A DNA stretch of 19,343 nt. It comes from Verrucomicrobiota bacterium (GTDB lineage Bacteria; Verrucomicrobiota; Verrucomicrobiia; Limisphaerales; JAEYXS01). Positions 6,348 through 15,298 of the stretch are shown here, piece after piece. The notes beneath the pieces were generated by a model, which was not told the DNA's origin, did not search any database, and saw only the letters and a program-made list of their open reading frames with translations. The stretch is from assembly GCA_023431185.1 (NCBI GenBank), contig JAEYXS010000119.1, forward strand, positions 1 through 19,343. The letters run 5' to 3'. The position numbers and the translations under genes were made by a program. Position 1 is the first letter of the stretch. Each line of letters opens with the position of its first letter.

Positions 6348-8327
6348 ATGGAACCCAAACCCGAACGCACCATCCGCCTGCTGCTCGCGGGCTTGCTGGG
6401 CTTCGTGTTCGTCGCGGCGTGTTTCCAGATCTCGGATATCGATCTGGGGTACCATATCCGCACGGGTGCGTATGTGATGGAGCAGCACGAGATTCCGGCG
6501 GTGAATACCTTCGCCTACACCACGCCGGAGGAGCCGTGGTATCTGCACCAATGGCTGCCGGCGACGGGGTTGTATCTGCTGGACCGGCTGGGCGGCGTGT
6601 ATGCGCTGACCACGGCCAAGTGTCTGCTGGCGATGCTGGCGATGTGGCTCACGTGGCTGACGGCGCGACGGCTGGGGGCAGGGGATTTCCTCTGGCCGTT
6701 TTGGGCGATCACATGGGCGACAGTGGTTGGGCGCACGCGTTTCTTTGAGCGGCCGGATTTTCTGTCCGGCGTCATCTTCACACTGGTGTTGTATCTGGAT
6801 ACGCGATGTGGTCGCGCGCGCCGCTGGCAATGGCTCGGGTTGCCGCTGCTCTTCGCGCTGTGGGCGAACATCCACGGCGGGCTGGTGTATGGGCTGGCTT
6901 TGCTCTTCGCGTTATCTGCCGGGGAATGGGCCGAAGCCGTGGCGCGGAAGTTGTTGCCCGGTAAAATCCCCATGGCTGAAGCGCCCCCGCTGGCATTGAA
7001 GGAATTGCTCATCCGCCCGGCGGGCCTGGGTATGGCGGTGCTGGCGGCGGTGGTCTCGACCCAACTCATCAATCCGCATGGCGCAAAAATCCTGCTGGTG
7101 CCGTTTCAGTTCAGCAACGAGTTCTGGAAAGGGGTCATCACGGAATTGCAAACACCGGTCTGGCACGAGAACCGGGTGTTCTATGCGTCACTGCCGGTGC
7201 TTGTCGGGTTGTTGCTGCTCTCGCGCAAGCAATGGAGTTTCACCCGGTGTTTCATCTTGTGCGGTTTCACGTTGTTGGCCTTGGATGCGCAACGGTCGTT
7301 GCTGTTCTTCGCCTTCGCCACGGCGCCTTTCGCCGCCCAGATGGCCGCGCAGGTGTGGCCGCTGGCGATCGGCCCCTCGAAGCGCTGGGTGATCGCGCTG
7401 CTGCCGGTGGCGTGGCTGGCGCTGGTGGTGTTCAAGTTCGTGCCGGACCCGCAATACAAGTTTGGTTACGGCCGGTATCCGGGTTTCTACCCGGCCGGGG
7501 TGTTCGCTTTCCTGGAGCGTGAGGTGCCGACGCAGAACCTGTTCAATGAGATGCGCTACGGCGGTCCGCTCCTGTGGGAGAATTATCCGAAGTTCAAACC
7601 GTTCGTGGACGGGCGAGGCGATGCTTATGCAGTGTCGTTTTGGGAGCAAGAGTATCTGCCGGTGATCAACCAGGCTCCTGGTTGGCGGGACATCCTCGGC
7701 CGCTGGCAGGTTTCGGCCATGTTGCTGCCCATCCCGCTGGACCGCCAGTTGATCCCGCTGGCGCAGACGGTCAGCAAGGACCCAGAGTGGGCGCTGGTGG
7801 CCTTTGATGATACGACGATGCTCTTCCTGCGCCGCAGTCCGCTGAACGAGGACGTCATCGCAAAATCCGAATTCAAGCTCATCGGCCCGGATGACTGGTC
7901 GCTGGGCAGGGTCACACCCGCCAATGCCGGTGCCGCCGTGCAGGAAGCCGCACGGGTGCTGGAAATGGCGCCGGAAAGCATCTTCGGATTGACGGCTGCG
8001 GCCCGGGCCACGTTGGTGCGCGGGGATTACGAGAATGCCGTGCAACTCTACGCGCAACTCGTAGTCTTGCCCGGTGCGAATGCCCTCTACGCGCGAGACT
8101 ATGGATTTGCGCTGTTGCAACTGAACCGCCTGAAAGAGGCGGATGATATCTTTGCAGGACTGCAAAAGCGCGGTGAACTCGCCGGTTATCCGGCCTTCAT
8201 GCGCCACTTCATCGCCCTCCGGCAAAACCAGCCCGCCGAGGCGCGGAAGTATCTGCAAGAGGCGCTCGCGCTGGAACCTGGCAATGCGGAGTATCAGGCG
8301 GCGCAACGGGCGTTGGGGGGCAAGTGA
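6348..8327 (+). CDS. Polytopic membrane protein, GT-C-like, with C-terminal TPR region
   Basis: This 659-aa inner-membrane protein has no named family that I can assign with certainty. The N-terminal half carries many hydrophobic segments (first about 9-27, then repeatedly to about residue 360). After the first helix comes SDIDLGYHIRTGAYVMEQ (about 29-46), followed by the PAVNTFAYT and WYLHQWL segments. This acidic-loop plus aromatic pattern recalls GT-C type, lipid-linked-sugar glycosyltransferases found in many soil bacteria. A soluble region follows, and the last 130 residues form TPR-like helical repeats (about 525-655). Together this suggests membrane glycosylation or polymer assembly with a protein-docking tail, which is inference. 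The start lacks a Shine-Dalgarno. The esterase gene lies 42 bp downstream in the same direction and may be co-transcribed. Confidence 0.8.
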   Translation: MEPKPERTIRLLLAGLLGFVFVAACFQISDIDLGYHIRTGAYVMEQHEIPAVNTFAYTTPEEPWYLHQWLPATGLYLLDRLGGVYALTTAKCLLAMLAMWLTWLTARRLGAGDFLWPFWAITWATVVGRTRFFERPDFLSGVIFTLVLYLDTRCGRARRWQWLGLPLLFALWANIHGGLVYGLALLFALSAGEWAEAVARKLLPGKIPMAEAPPLALKELLIRPAGLGMAVLAAVVSTQLINPHGAKILLVPFQFSNEFWKGVITELQTPVWHENRVFYASLPVLVGLLLLSRKQWSFTRCFILCGFTLLALDAQRSLLFFAFATAPFAAQMAAQVWPLAIGPSKRWVIALLPVAWLALVVFKFVPDPQYKFGYGRYPGFYPAGVFAFLEREVPTQNLFNEMRYGGPLLWENYPKFKPFVDGRGDAYAVSFWEQEYLPVINQAPGWRDILGRWQVSAMLLPIPLDRQLIPLAQTVSKDPEWALVAFDDTTMLFLRRSPLNEDVIAKSEFKLIGPDDWSLGRVTPANAGAAVQEAARVLEMAPESIFGLTAAARATLVRGDYENAVQLYAQLVVLPGANALYARDYGFALLQLNRLKEADDIFAGLQKRGELAGYPAFMRHFIALRQNQPAEARKYLQEALALEPGNAEYQAAQRALGGK

Positions 8328-8369
8328 TGTGCGCTTGCTTCCCGGGCGTAGGTGTTTTAGTTCTCTTGC

Positions 8370-9164
8370 ATGATTCCACTGCGTCGTTTTCTGGGCGGCA
8401 TGCTTGCCGTTGGTATGTTTTCCACACTTTCGGCTGCGGAAGCGCCGAAGCTGCCGGCGAAAAAGGATCTGCATCTCTACCTGCTCATCGGCCAGTCGAA
8501 CATGGCGGGGCGGGGGAAGGTGGAGGAGGCGGACAAGGTGCCGCATGCGCGGGTGCTGATGTTCACGAAGGACAACACCTGGGCCCCGGCCATCGATCCG
8601 CTGCATTTCGACAAGCCGGCGATCGCGGGTGTGGGTCTCGGCTCGACGTTCGGTCGCGTGATGGCGGAGGCGAATCCGCAGGTGACCATCGGGCTGATCC
8701 CCTGCGCGGTGGGTGGCACGCCTTTGTCGCGCTGGCAAAAGGACGGCGATCTGTATAAGCAGGCCCTGTTGCGGGCGAAGGCTGCGCTGAAGGATGGCAC
8801 GCTCAAAGGCATCCTCTGGCATCAGGGCGAGGGAGATTCCGGCAGTGAAGCGACGGCGAAGACTTACGCGGAGCGCTTGGCGCAAGCGGTGAAAGATTGG
8901 CGCAAAGACTTGGGGGTGAGCGAGGCCCCGTTTGTCGCGGGCAAGCTCGGCCTGTTTCTCGCCAAGGAGAACAAGGAGGGCAAACCGTCCTACTGGCCTT
9001 TGGTGAATGAGCAGATCGCGCATCTGCCGAAGCTGGTGCCGCACTGTGCGGTGGTGGAATCGGACGGCCTCGTGCACAAAGGTGATGTAGTGCATTTCGA
9101 CACAGCATCACTGCGCGAGTTCGGCAAACGGTATGCGGCGAAGATGCAGGAGTTGCAGAAGTAA
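8370..9164 (+). CDS. Secreted SGNH-type carbohydrate esterase (sialate O-acetylesterase/SASA family)
   Basis: This 264-aa product has a signal peptide (1-22, ending SAA) and one SASA domain. The nucleophile block is LIGQSNMAG, with Ser43. The following blocks are VGGTPLSRW, LWHQGEGDS and, near the C-terminus, GDVVHF with the likely catalytic Asp239 and His242. Family members remove O-acetyl groups from sugars such as sialic acids or plant xylan; many verrucomicrobial paralogues act on acetylated polysaccharides. The substrate here cannot be read from sequence. At 264 aa it is a minimal single-domain form, with no carbohydrate-binding module. The gene ends seven bp from the convergent L,D-transpeptidase gene, and no terminator is visible in that gap. 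Confidence 0.9.
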   Translation: MIPLRRFLGGMLAVGMFSTLSAAEAPKLPAKKDLHLYLLIGQSNMAGRGKVEEADKVPHARVLMFTKDNTWAPAIDPLHFDKPAIAGVGLGSTFGRVMAEANPQVTIGLIPCAVGGTPLSRWQKDGDLYKQALLRAKAALKDGTLKGILWHQGEGDSGSEATAKTYAERLAQAVKDWRKDLGVSEAPFVAGKLGLFLAKENKEGKPSYWPLVNEQIAHLPKLVPHCAVVESDGLVHKGDVVHFDTASLREFGKRYAAKMQELQK

Positions 9165-9171
9165 GGGCGAC

Positions 9172-10452
9172 TCACGGCTCCACATACACCGGCATATCCA
9201 CCCAGATGAGTTTGCTCAGGTAGGCGGCGTTCCAGTTCGCGAGGCGGAAGCAGCCGTGCGATTCCGTGCGGCCCACTGCTTCGGGCGAAGGTGTGCCGTG
9301 GATGCCATAGCCCGGCTTGTCGAGTCCGATCCACGCCACACCGACGGGATTATTCGGCCCCGGCTGGATCATCAAAGGTTTGCCGATCTTCTTCGCCTCG
9401 GCTGACTCCGGGAAAATCTCCGGGTTGAAGCGGTAGTTGGGATTCTCCGCCGTCACTTTCACCCGCACCACGCCGATGGGCCGCTTGTCCACCTTTTGCG
9501 CGATGCTGCACGGGAACTGCGCCATGAGACGGTCCTTTTGGTCAAACACTTGCAGCAACCGCGCGGACAGCAAAATGGAAACATAAGCCGCGCGACCGGC
9601 CGGTTTCGGTGATGACACGTTCGGCACCGTAAGCACCGCGCCTGCGGAGACGGCATCCCAGTTCGCTTCCTTGTTCAATTGTTTGATGAGCGATGGATGC
9701 GCTTGGAATTTCTCCGCGACGAGTTCCAAAATGGTCTCATAGCCCAGCCGGTCTTGTTGCGATTTGCCCAGCCACGTCTTGCTTAACGCACGAAGCGAGC
9801 CGACATCTGCATCGGTGACGGTGTACGTGGTGTAAGTCGGCAGTTTGAGCTGAAGCGCATTCTTCGTGGCGGTGTCCAGCTCGCCGGATTGCGGGATGCC
9901 GTTGCGTTGCTGAAAACCGCGGATGGCCGCACGGGTCTGATAGCCGATGGCCCCATCAATGGAGCCGGGTGAGAATCCCAAACGTGCGAGCGCGATCTGG
10001 GCTTCGAGTGTGGTCTGCACCGGGCGTGAGCCTTCGGCGGTCATGTTCGTCACCACCGTATTGCTGGTGACGATGGGGATGGGCAAGGGCATGGCCGGCT
10101 GGTTCGTGAGGGCCGGGCGTGCGGTCTGATTCGTGGCGGGCGCACGCACTAACTGGTTCGTCAATGCTGATGGACTGTTCGTTTTTTGCTCTACCCAGGG
10201 CAAATTAGTGGCGAAGCGGTTTGAGAGGCCCTGCCAGTCCACATTGGTCAGCACATCCGGCGCGCGTTTGATGCTTTCCACATCGACGTATTGGGTGATG
10301 ACCGGCGGTTCCGTGCGGGCGGGGTCATTCAACTGCCACCAATACCAGAGACACAGCCCGGCGATGGCCAAGATCAAAAGCATAAACAGGCGGGAGACCA
10401 TGCTGCTCCCGCCGGACTTCTTGCCGCCGCTATTGGGTGACTTGGCTGCCAC
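9172..10452 (-). CDS. L,D-transpeptidase (YkuD) with peptidoglycan-binding domain
   Basis: This is an envelope enzyme that makes 3-3 cross-links in peptidoglycan or attaches proteins to it. The 426-aa product has a single N-terminal membrane anchor (about 18-40). A Thr/Asn/Pro-rich linker follows (about 45-145), then a PG_binding_1 domain (about 149-205) and a LysM-like stretch (about 250-285). The C-terminal YkuD catalytic domain (about 295-426) has the active site YGIHGTP (His385) and SHGCFRL (His399, Cys401), where Phe replaces the usual Ile or Val. The start drawn is GTG at 10452; an internal ATG at 10401 with GGGAG before it would start right at the membrane helix. It is a single gene, convergent with the esterase gene and divergent from the DUF1800 gene. 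Confidence 0.92.
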   Translation of the reverse strand: MAAKSPNSGGKKSGGSSMVSRLFMLLILAIAGLCLWYWWQLNDPARTEPPVITQYVDVESIKRAPDVLTNVDWQGLSNRFATNLPWVEQKTNSPSALTNQLVRAPATNQTARPALTNQPAMPLPIPIVTSNTVVTNMTAEGSRPVQTTLEAQIALARLGFSPGSIDGAIGYQTRAAIRGFQQRNGIPQSGELDTATKNALQLKLPTYTTYTVTDADVGSLRALSKTWLGKSQQDRLGYETILELVAEKFQAHPSLIKQLNKEANWDAVSAGAVLTVPNVSSPKPAGRAAYVSILLSARLLQVFDQKDRLMAQFPCSIAQKVDKRPIGVVRVKVTAENPNYRFNPEIFPESAEAKKIGKPLMIQPGPNNPVGVAWIGLDKPGYGIHGTPSPEAVGRTESHGCFRLANWNAAYLSKLIWVDMPVYVEP

Positions 10453-10578
10453 GGCCAGACTTTAGCCATAAAAGCGTTCAGATTCCAAAGGAAGAAGTTG
10501 CCAACTCGCCAAAGCTGGTTGAGATTGCCTTCATTCCCGACCGTCACACGCGGCATGGCGTCTGCTATCACCAAATAT

Positions 10579-10612
10579 GCAACCGCTATCAACCAACCAC
10601 GCGTGCGGTTGC
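10579..10612 (+). promoter_or_regulatory. Stem-loop just upstream of the DUF1800 gene
   Basis: GCAACCGC (10579-10586) and GCGGTTGC (10605-10612) form a perfect 8-bp stem around an 18-nt loop, ending five nt before the ATG at 10618. It would cover the ribosome landing site if the mRNA begins upstream. Regulation is inferred. Confidence 0.4.
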
Positions 10613-10617
10613 GACGT

Positions 10618-12756
10618 ATGAACAAACGCATCCTGTCCGGGCTGCTCACCGGTTTGTTGCTGGCCGTCAACACTGCCTTTGCCCAGTTTGAAACTCCGCC
10701 GCCCGCCATCACCTCGATGGTTTCCTCGAACGGCCAGCGCATCTTGGGCTTCACCCCTTACCCGGCGGCGAACCAGATCCGCCTGCTATCCAGCACCAAT
10801 CTGGCGCATGGCTTCACGGTGGTGACCAATGGCAGCATGACGAACTTCAACTGGTTCGTGCCGGCTGCGGGGGATAATGCATTTTACCTGCTCGAGGTGC
10901 AGCCGCTTCCAACCAATGCCCAGATCGCCACCATCGCCTTGAACCGGCTGGCGTATGGACCTACCCCAAAATTGCTCGATGACCTGGTGTATGGTGGCAA
11001 TCCCCAAGCCGCCCAGGATTGGGTCAACAGCCAGCTAGCGCCCGAGACTATCGCGGAGAACATCGCGAATTCGCACGCGAACATAAATCTCATCGAAGGG
11101 AAGTTCGCTTCCGCTTCCACCTATATCTCGCATACGGCCACGGAGGGTCCGGGCACGGCCCACATCAACGATCTGCGCGCGTGGTTCGTGCTGCATGCGG
11201 TGGGGGCGGATCGCCAGTTGGTCGAAGTGCTCTCCCAATTCTGCGAGAACCACTTCGTCACCCAGTATTCCAAGACCTACGATTACTTCACCTCGTTCTA
11301 CAACGGCATCACGAATGCGCGCGAACGCATCGCCGCCGAGCTCGAACGGCGCGAGATGGAACGCTGGCGCGAGGTGCTGCTGAATCCCAACGGCACCTTT
11401 CTCGACCTCCTCACCGTGAGCGCCGAGAGCCCGGCGATGATCATCTATCTGGATACCGTGAACAGCCGCGCGGATGGTGGCCGCATCCCGAATGAGAATT
11501 ACGCGCGCGAGCTGCTGGAGTTGTTCACCATGGGTGTCGATAACGGTTACGATCAGAATGACATCGTGGCGCTCTCCTACGCCTGGGCGGGCTGGTCAGT
11601 CGAGATGGTGGCCACGAACAACTGGAACAACCCGCATGCCGCCAAGACGACGGCGCTGCTGGATACCGGCAACCCCAGCACTGCCTATACGAATCTCATC
11701 GGTTCTTGGGTATTGAACTTCAAGAACACCCGCTTCCGGACCAATGCCATCACTGTTTTCCCCGGCAAAATGGTGCCAGCCCGTTACGGCGAGCCTTGGG
11801 TTTCCAAGACCTACGCCAATGCCACGCCTGGCTCCTATCAACTGGTCATCCCCTCCCGCTCCGGCACCGCTGCCATGCAAAGCGGCTATGATTCGCTAAA
11901 CCATCTGGCGAACCTGCCCTTTACCCAGGAGTTCATCAGCGTGAAGCTCTGCCGCCTGCTGGTGCATGATGATTTCCATCACGGCTATGACTTCACCGAT
12001 GACGAAGTGACGCCCGAAGAAGCACTCGTGAAGCAATGCATGCTGGCGTGGGAGAACAGCACGCCGAAAGGCAAACTGCGCCCAGTCCTCAGCGCGATCG
12101 TCAATTCCGATCTCTTCCGTTCCCAGCACACGGCCTTCCAGAAAGTGAAGACGCCGCTGGAGTTCGCGGTCAGCGCCATCCGCGCTTTGCGTTACAGCAC
12201 GAACAACGCCGGGCCGGACACTTTCACCGCTGACACCGACGGCTACGCCATCTCCGGTGCGACGAATCAAGTCAGCGCCACGCCTTCTTCCGCGCCGCTC
12301 TCGCGCATGGGCGGCATGTATCTCTTCGAGCGGTCCGATCCGGACGGTTACCCGGAAGGCTCCGGCGGCTGGATCAGTGCGGGCACACTCGCAGAACGGC
12401 TGCGTTATGCGCAGTCCATCTGCATCGCCTTGGGGCAAAGCGGCAAGTCGGATGCGGGCAATGGCAACATCGTGAACCCTGTGGCTTTCGTGCAGAACCG
12501 GCTGCCTTCTGCGGACTGGCGCGATGCCGGAAAAGTGGCCGACCTGTTCCTCAGCATGCTCTATCCCGGTGAAGGCCAGGCGAATCTTGCCGCGTATCGT
12601 ACGGCCGCGATCAACTTTCTGAACACCTCGGACAGCGGCACCAGTTCGCTGTTCTCCAGCCTCACGGTGAGCACCTTGGCGAACAGCACCTACGACAATC
12701 GTGTGCGCGGCCTCGTCGGCATGCTCTTCACCTTCCAACGTTTCCAGGAGCAGTGA
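10618..12756 (+). CDS. DUF1800 family exported protein
   Basis: This 712-aa secreted protein belongs to DUF1800, a family of unknown function common in Verrucomicrobiota, Planctomycetota and Bacteroidota. I start it at ATG 10618, because MNKRILSGLLTGLLLAVNTA begins a normal signal peptide; the open frame extends upstream to 10498 but adds unconvincing sequence. An extra module of about 75 residues (25-98) precedes the DUF1800 body. Family hallmarks are LNRLAYGPTP (108-117), FCENHFV (208-214, where the family usually has WxNHF) and NENYARELLELFTMG (292-306) followed by GYDQNDIVALSYAWAGW. The gene runs directly into the DUF1501 gene with one base between stop and start, so the two products probably act together. 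No enzymatic activity can be assigned. Confidence 0.9.
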   Translation: MNKRILSGLLTGLLLAVNTAFAQFETPPPAITSMVSSNGQRILGFTPYPAANQIRLLSSTNLAHGFTVVTNGSMTNFNWFVPAAGDNAFYLLEVQPLPTNAQIATIALNRLAYGPTPKLLDDLVYGGNPQAAQDWVNSQLAPETIAENIANSHANINLIEGKFASASTYISHTATEGPGTAHINDLRAWFVLHAVGADRQLVEVLSQFCENHFVTQYSKTYDYFTSFYNGITNARERIAAELERREMERWREVLLNPNGTFLDLLTVSAESPAMIIYLDTVNSRADGGRIPNENYARELLELFTMGVDNGYDQNDIVALSYAWAGWSVEMVATNNWNNPHAAKTTALLDTGNPSTAYTNLIGSWVLNFKNTRFRTNAITVFPGKMVPARYGEPWVSKTYANATPGSYQLVIPSRSGTAAMQSGYDSLNHLANLPFTQEFISVKLCRLLVHDDFHHGYDFTDDEVTPEEALVKQCMLAWENSTPKGKLRPVLSAIVNSDLFRSQHTAFQKVKTPLEFAVSAIRALRYSTNNAGPDTFTADTDGYAISGATNQVSATPSSAPLSRMGGMYLFERSDPDGYPEGSGGWISAGTLAERLRYAQSICIALGQSGKSDAGNGNIVNPVAFVQNRLPSADWRDAGKVADLFLSMLYPGEGQANLAAYRTAAINFLNTSDSGTSSLFSSLTVSTLANSTYDNRVRGLVGMLFTFQRFQEQ

Positions 12757-12757
12757 T

Positions 12758-14425
12758 ATGAACAAGCAGTTTAAGATCCTGTCGCGCCGTTCTTTTCTCA
12801 GTCACGCCGGCAAGCTCGGTCTCGGCACCGCACTGGCTTCGCTGATCGACGTGCCCTTTGTGGTGAAGCGGGCGCTGGCTGAAGGCAACATCGGCCTCAA
12901 CGGCAAGAAGGTGCTCTTCATCTGGCTGCGCGGCGCGAATGATTCCCTGAACTCGCTCATCCCCATCCAGGACTCCGCCTACAACACAACCAACCGTCCG
13001 AACATCCTTATCCCGAAAGATGCCATCGATTACAGCGCCACCACCGGGCAGATGGATTTTCCGGTGAGCGGCAATGGTCTGGCCACGTTTGATTACGCCG
13101 ACGCCATCCGCACCGGCAATGGCTTCGCGGCCGTCCATCCGTCGCTGAAGTTCCTCGCGCCCGTCTACAACGCGGGCGACCTGGTGATGATCCATCGCGT
13201 GGGCTATCCACGGCAATCCCGTTCGCATTTCGATTCGCAGAACTATTGGGAGAACGGCAGCCCGAACAACAATCTCTCCAAGGACGGCATCTTTTATCGC
13301 ACGCTCCTAGAATCCGGGTTAACGGCCACCTCACCGTTGACGGGCGTCACCATCCAGTCCGCGCTGCCGCTCATCATGCGCGGTTCGGCGGCGGCGATGA
13401 CGAATCTCACGGACCCCACGCGTTATAATCTCTTTGGCATCCCGAACACCACCGCTGGCAACGCCAAGGCGGATACGTTTCTGGCCACCAGCAATGACAG
13501 CCTGTTCCCGAACAAGAAGAACCGCGATTTCCTCCAGCTCCAGTATGAAAATCTGGAGAACACGCTGAACATCTTTGCGAGCCTCAATTTCACAGACATC
13601 GATCCCAAGACCGACGGCACGCCGAATACCGGCGACGGAAACATCTTCCTCGATAACGAGAACACCGATGGCGATGTGCCTTACTATCTTTTCCCCACGC
13701 GTAACCGCAAAAATGGCGGTTCCTATTTGGCGGGCCGGAATGCTGATACCACCAAGTATGCCGTGGACACCGGAGCCTATGGCTACTTCCGCAACTTGAA
13801 GGCGGCGGCGCAGATCCTGAACGGTACCAGCGCCATCATCGCGGGCACGGAGTTCGGCGGCTGGGACACGCACAACAACCAGGGTGCCTCCACCGGTGCC
13901 CATGCGAACCTGCTGCGCCGCCTTGGTTGGAGCATGTATGCACTCCGCAAATTCTTCCAGATCTACGGCAAGAACGGCACGAATCCGCTTCCGGGAGCGA
14001 CATGTTCGTGGGATGACCTCGTCATCGTGACACTCTCCGAGTTCGGTCGTACCACTATCCAAAACAGCTCCGGCGGCACAGACCATGCCGAGGCTGGTTT
14101 GATGATGGTGGCGGGTGGTGGTGTGCGCGGCGTGGGCAAGGACGGAGCGACGAACGCCATCCTTGGTTGCCATCCGAATGATTCCATCCCTTGGGTCACG
14201 GGCCAGACCGGCAGCATGTTCGGCGTGAGCAGCCGCTATCTGAAGCGCTCGTATGATTACCGATCGGTGTTGGGCCGCATCATCCGCGACCATCTGGGTG
14301 CCACACAAGGCCAGTTGGACCGCATCATCCCGGGTTACATCGACAGCCGTGAGAAACTCCTGAGCGGCGGCACGAACACCATCGACAATACCGTGATCGC
14401 TGGTGAACCGGACCTGGTCGTTTGA
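12758..14425 (+). CDS. DUF1501 family protein with Tat-type leader
   Basis: This 555-aa exported protein belongs to DUF1501, which has a sulfatase/alkaline-phosphatase-like fold. The start at 12758 has AGGAG (12746-12750) seven nt upstream and lies inside a coupled junction with the DUF1800 stop (12754-12756). The N-terminus has SRRSFL (9-14) and a hydrophobic stretch, typical of a Tat signal. Conserved blocks are LFIWLRGANDSLNSL (53-67), SHFDSQ (156-161), FGGWDTH (366-372) and LSEFGRT (426-432) followed by GTDHA (440-444). The usual family form of the last block is GTDHG, so Ala444 is a small deviation. His and Asp residues in these blocks are candidate metal ligands. The known pairing with DUF1800 is kept. 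The substrate is unknown. Confidence 0.93.
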   Translation: MNKQFKILSRRSFLSHAGKLGLGTALASLIDVPFVVKRALAEGNIGLNGKKVLFIWLRGANDSLNSLIPIQDSAYNTTNRPNILIPKDAIDYSATTGQMDFPVSGNGLATFDYADAIRTGNGFAAVHPSLKFLAPVYNAGDLVMIHRVGYPRQSRSHFDSQNYWENGSPNNNLSKDGIFYRTLLESGLTATSPLTGVTIQSALPLIMRGSAAAMTNLTDPTRYNLFGIPNTTAGNAKADTFLATSNDSLFPNKKNRDFLQLQYENLENTLNIFASLNFTDIDPKTDGTPNTGDGNIFLDNENTDGDVPYYLFPTRNRKNGGSYLAGRNADTTKYAVDTGAYGYFRNLKAAAQILNGTSAIIAGTEFGGWDTHNNQGASTGAHANLLRRLGWSMYALRKFFQIYGKNGTNPLPGATCSWDDLVIVTLSEFGRTTIQNSSGGTDHAEAGLMMVAGGGVRGVGKDGATNAILGCHPNDSIPWVTGQTGSMFGVSSRYLKRSYDYRSVLGRIIRDHLGATQGQLDRIIPGYIDSREKLLSGGTNTIDNTVIAGEPDLVV

Positions 14426-14441
14426 TGTGCGCCCGTTGTCT

Positions 14442-14473
14442 GAAATAAAAAAGCGCGGGCAATGCCCGCGCTT
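14442..14473 (-). terminator. Strong intrinsic terminator between convergent genes
   Basis: AAGCGCGGGC (14451-14460) pairs perfectly with GCCCGCGCTT (14464-14473) around AAT. On the minus strand the stem continues into a T-run, so it ends the DUF1080 transcript. The plus-strand side lacks a T-run but may still stop the DUF1501 transcript. Confidence 0.88.
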
Positions 14474-14495
14474 GGAAAAGTTGTACGCTCGACGT

Positions 14496-15197
14496 TTACT
14501 TCGCCACCGTCAGCTTGGCTTTGGTCTTGCCCCAAGCCTCATTCGGCAGCGCCTCCCACACGCGCAGGTTGCGGAACGAAGCCGATTCACCGGAAACGGT
14601 GAACCCGAAATTAGCCTTGGAAGTCGCGATCAGTTCATTCGCACCCGCGACTGCCTTGCCATCGATATGGGCGACCATCTCATCGCCCTTGAGCTCGAGC
14701 ACCACGGTTTTCCATTCACCGGGCTTGATGTCCACCTTTTGCGTGCCGAACTTCACGGCTTTATCTGGCCCCTCATGGTCGTGGTCGTCCTTTTGCGCGG
14801 TGAAACCGTCCTTGTTGATGAGCACGCGGCAGACGTGTTCTTTCGCGTCATTGATGCTCAGGGTGGTCATCCGGCAACCATCCACCCGCACGTCATACTG
14901 GATGACGACGTCTTTGTATTGCAGCGGGAAACGGGCTACCGCGCCATGCTTGTCCTCTTTCAATTCGGTGCCCTTCATCGCCCCGTCCGCGAACTCCCAT
15001 TTACCGGGGCGCAAACGCCAGCCCTTGGTCCACACTTCGCCTTTCTTCACGGCCGGAGCCGCTTCCACCTGTTTGGTGAAATCTTCACTCATGAGCAGTT
15101 TGCCGCGCTCGGTCATGAGCGTTTTGGGATCGGCCGCGTGAAGTTGGGTCAGGGCCAGCGTGCCGGCCAGGGTCAGGAATCGGGTCAGAGTTTTCAT
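14496..15197 (-). CDS. Exported DUF1080 (3-keto-disaccharide hydrolase-like) domain protein
   Basis: This 233-aa product starts at ATG 15197 with the signal peptide MKTLTRFLTLAGTLALTQLHA. A TTG at 15206 is in frame but would add only three residues. The rest is one concanavalin-A-like beta-sandwich: LLMSEDFTK opens the domain, RLRPGKWEFADGAMKGTE follows, and it ends with the FGFTVSGESASFRNLRVWEA strand near residues 200-220. DUF1080 proteins are abundant in Verrucomicrobiota and Planctomycetota and are linked to sugar binding or cleavage; some act on 3-keto-glycosides. Here there is no oxidoreductase partner gene, so an activity is not claimed. It is a single gene, divergent from the PEP-CTERM gene. 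Confidence 0.8.
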   Translation of the reverse strand: MKTLTRFLTLAGTLALTQLHAADPKTLMTERGKLLMSEDFTKQVEAAPAVKKGEVWTKGWRLRPGKWEFADGAMKGTELKEDKHGAVARFPLQYKDVVIQYDVRVDGCRMTTLSINDAKEHVCRVLINKDGFTAQKDDHDHEGPDKAVKFGTQKVDIKPGEWKTVVLELKGDEMVAHIDGKAVAGANELIATSKANFGFTVSGESASFRNLRVWEALPNEAWGKTKAKLTVAK

Positions 15198-15298
15198 GGT
15201 GTTCAAGGATGCCAGACGCCGAAGCAGCCTCGGAAGTTACAGCCAGCGTGTGCGCTTGGCTTTTCTGCCGCAGCCCGGCACAACAACAGGAGCAGGAC

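Noticed and set aside
7188..9095. A 635-codon open frame on the minus strand crossing two plus-strand genes
   Set aside because: It is Arg/His/Gln-rich, has no domain features, and lies antisense to two well-supported genes. Long antisense frames are expected in GC-rich coding DNA.
10498..10617. N-terminal extension of the DUF1800 protein to 10498
   Set aside because: ATG 10618 begins a clean signal peptide, and the extra 40 residues look non-coding and contain the stem-loop.
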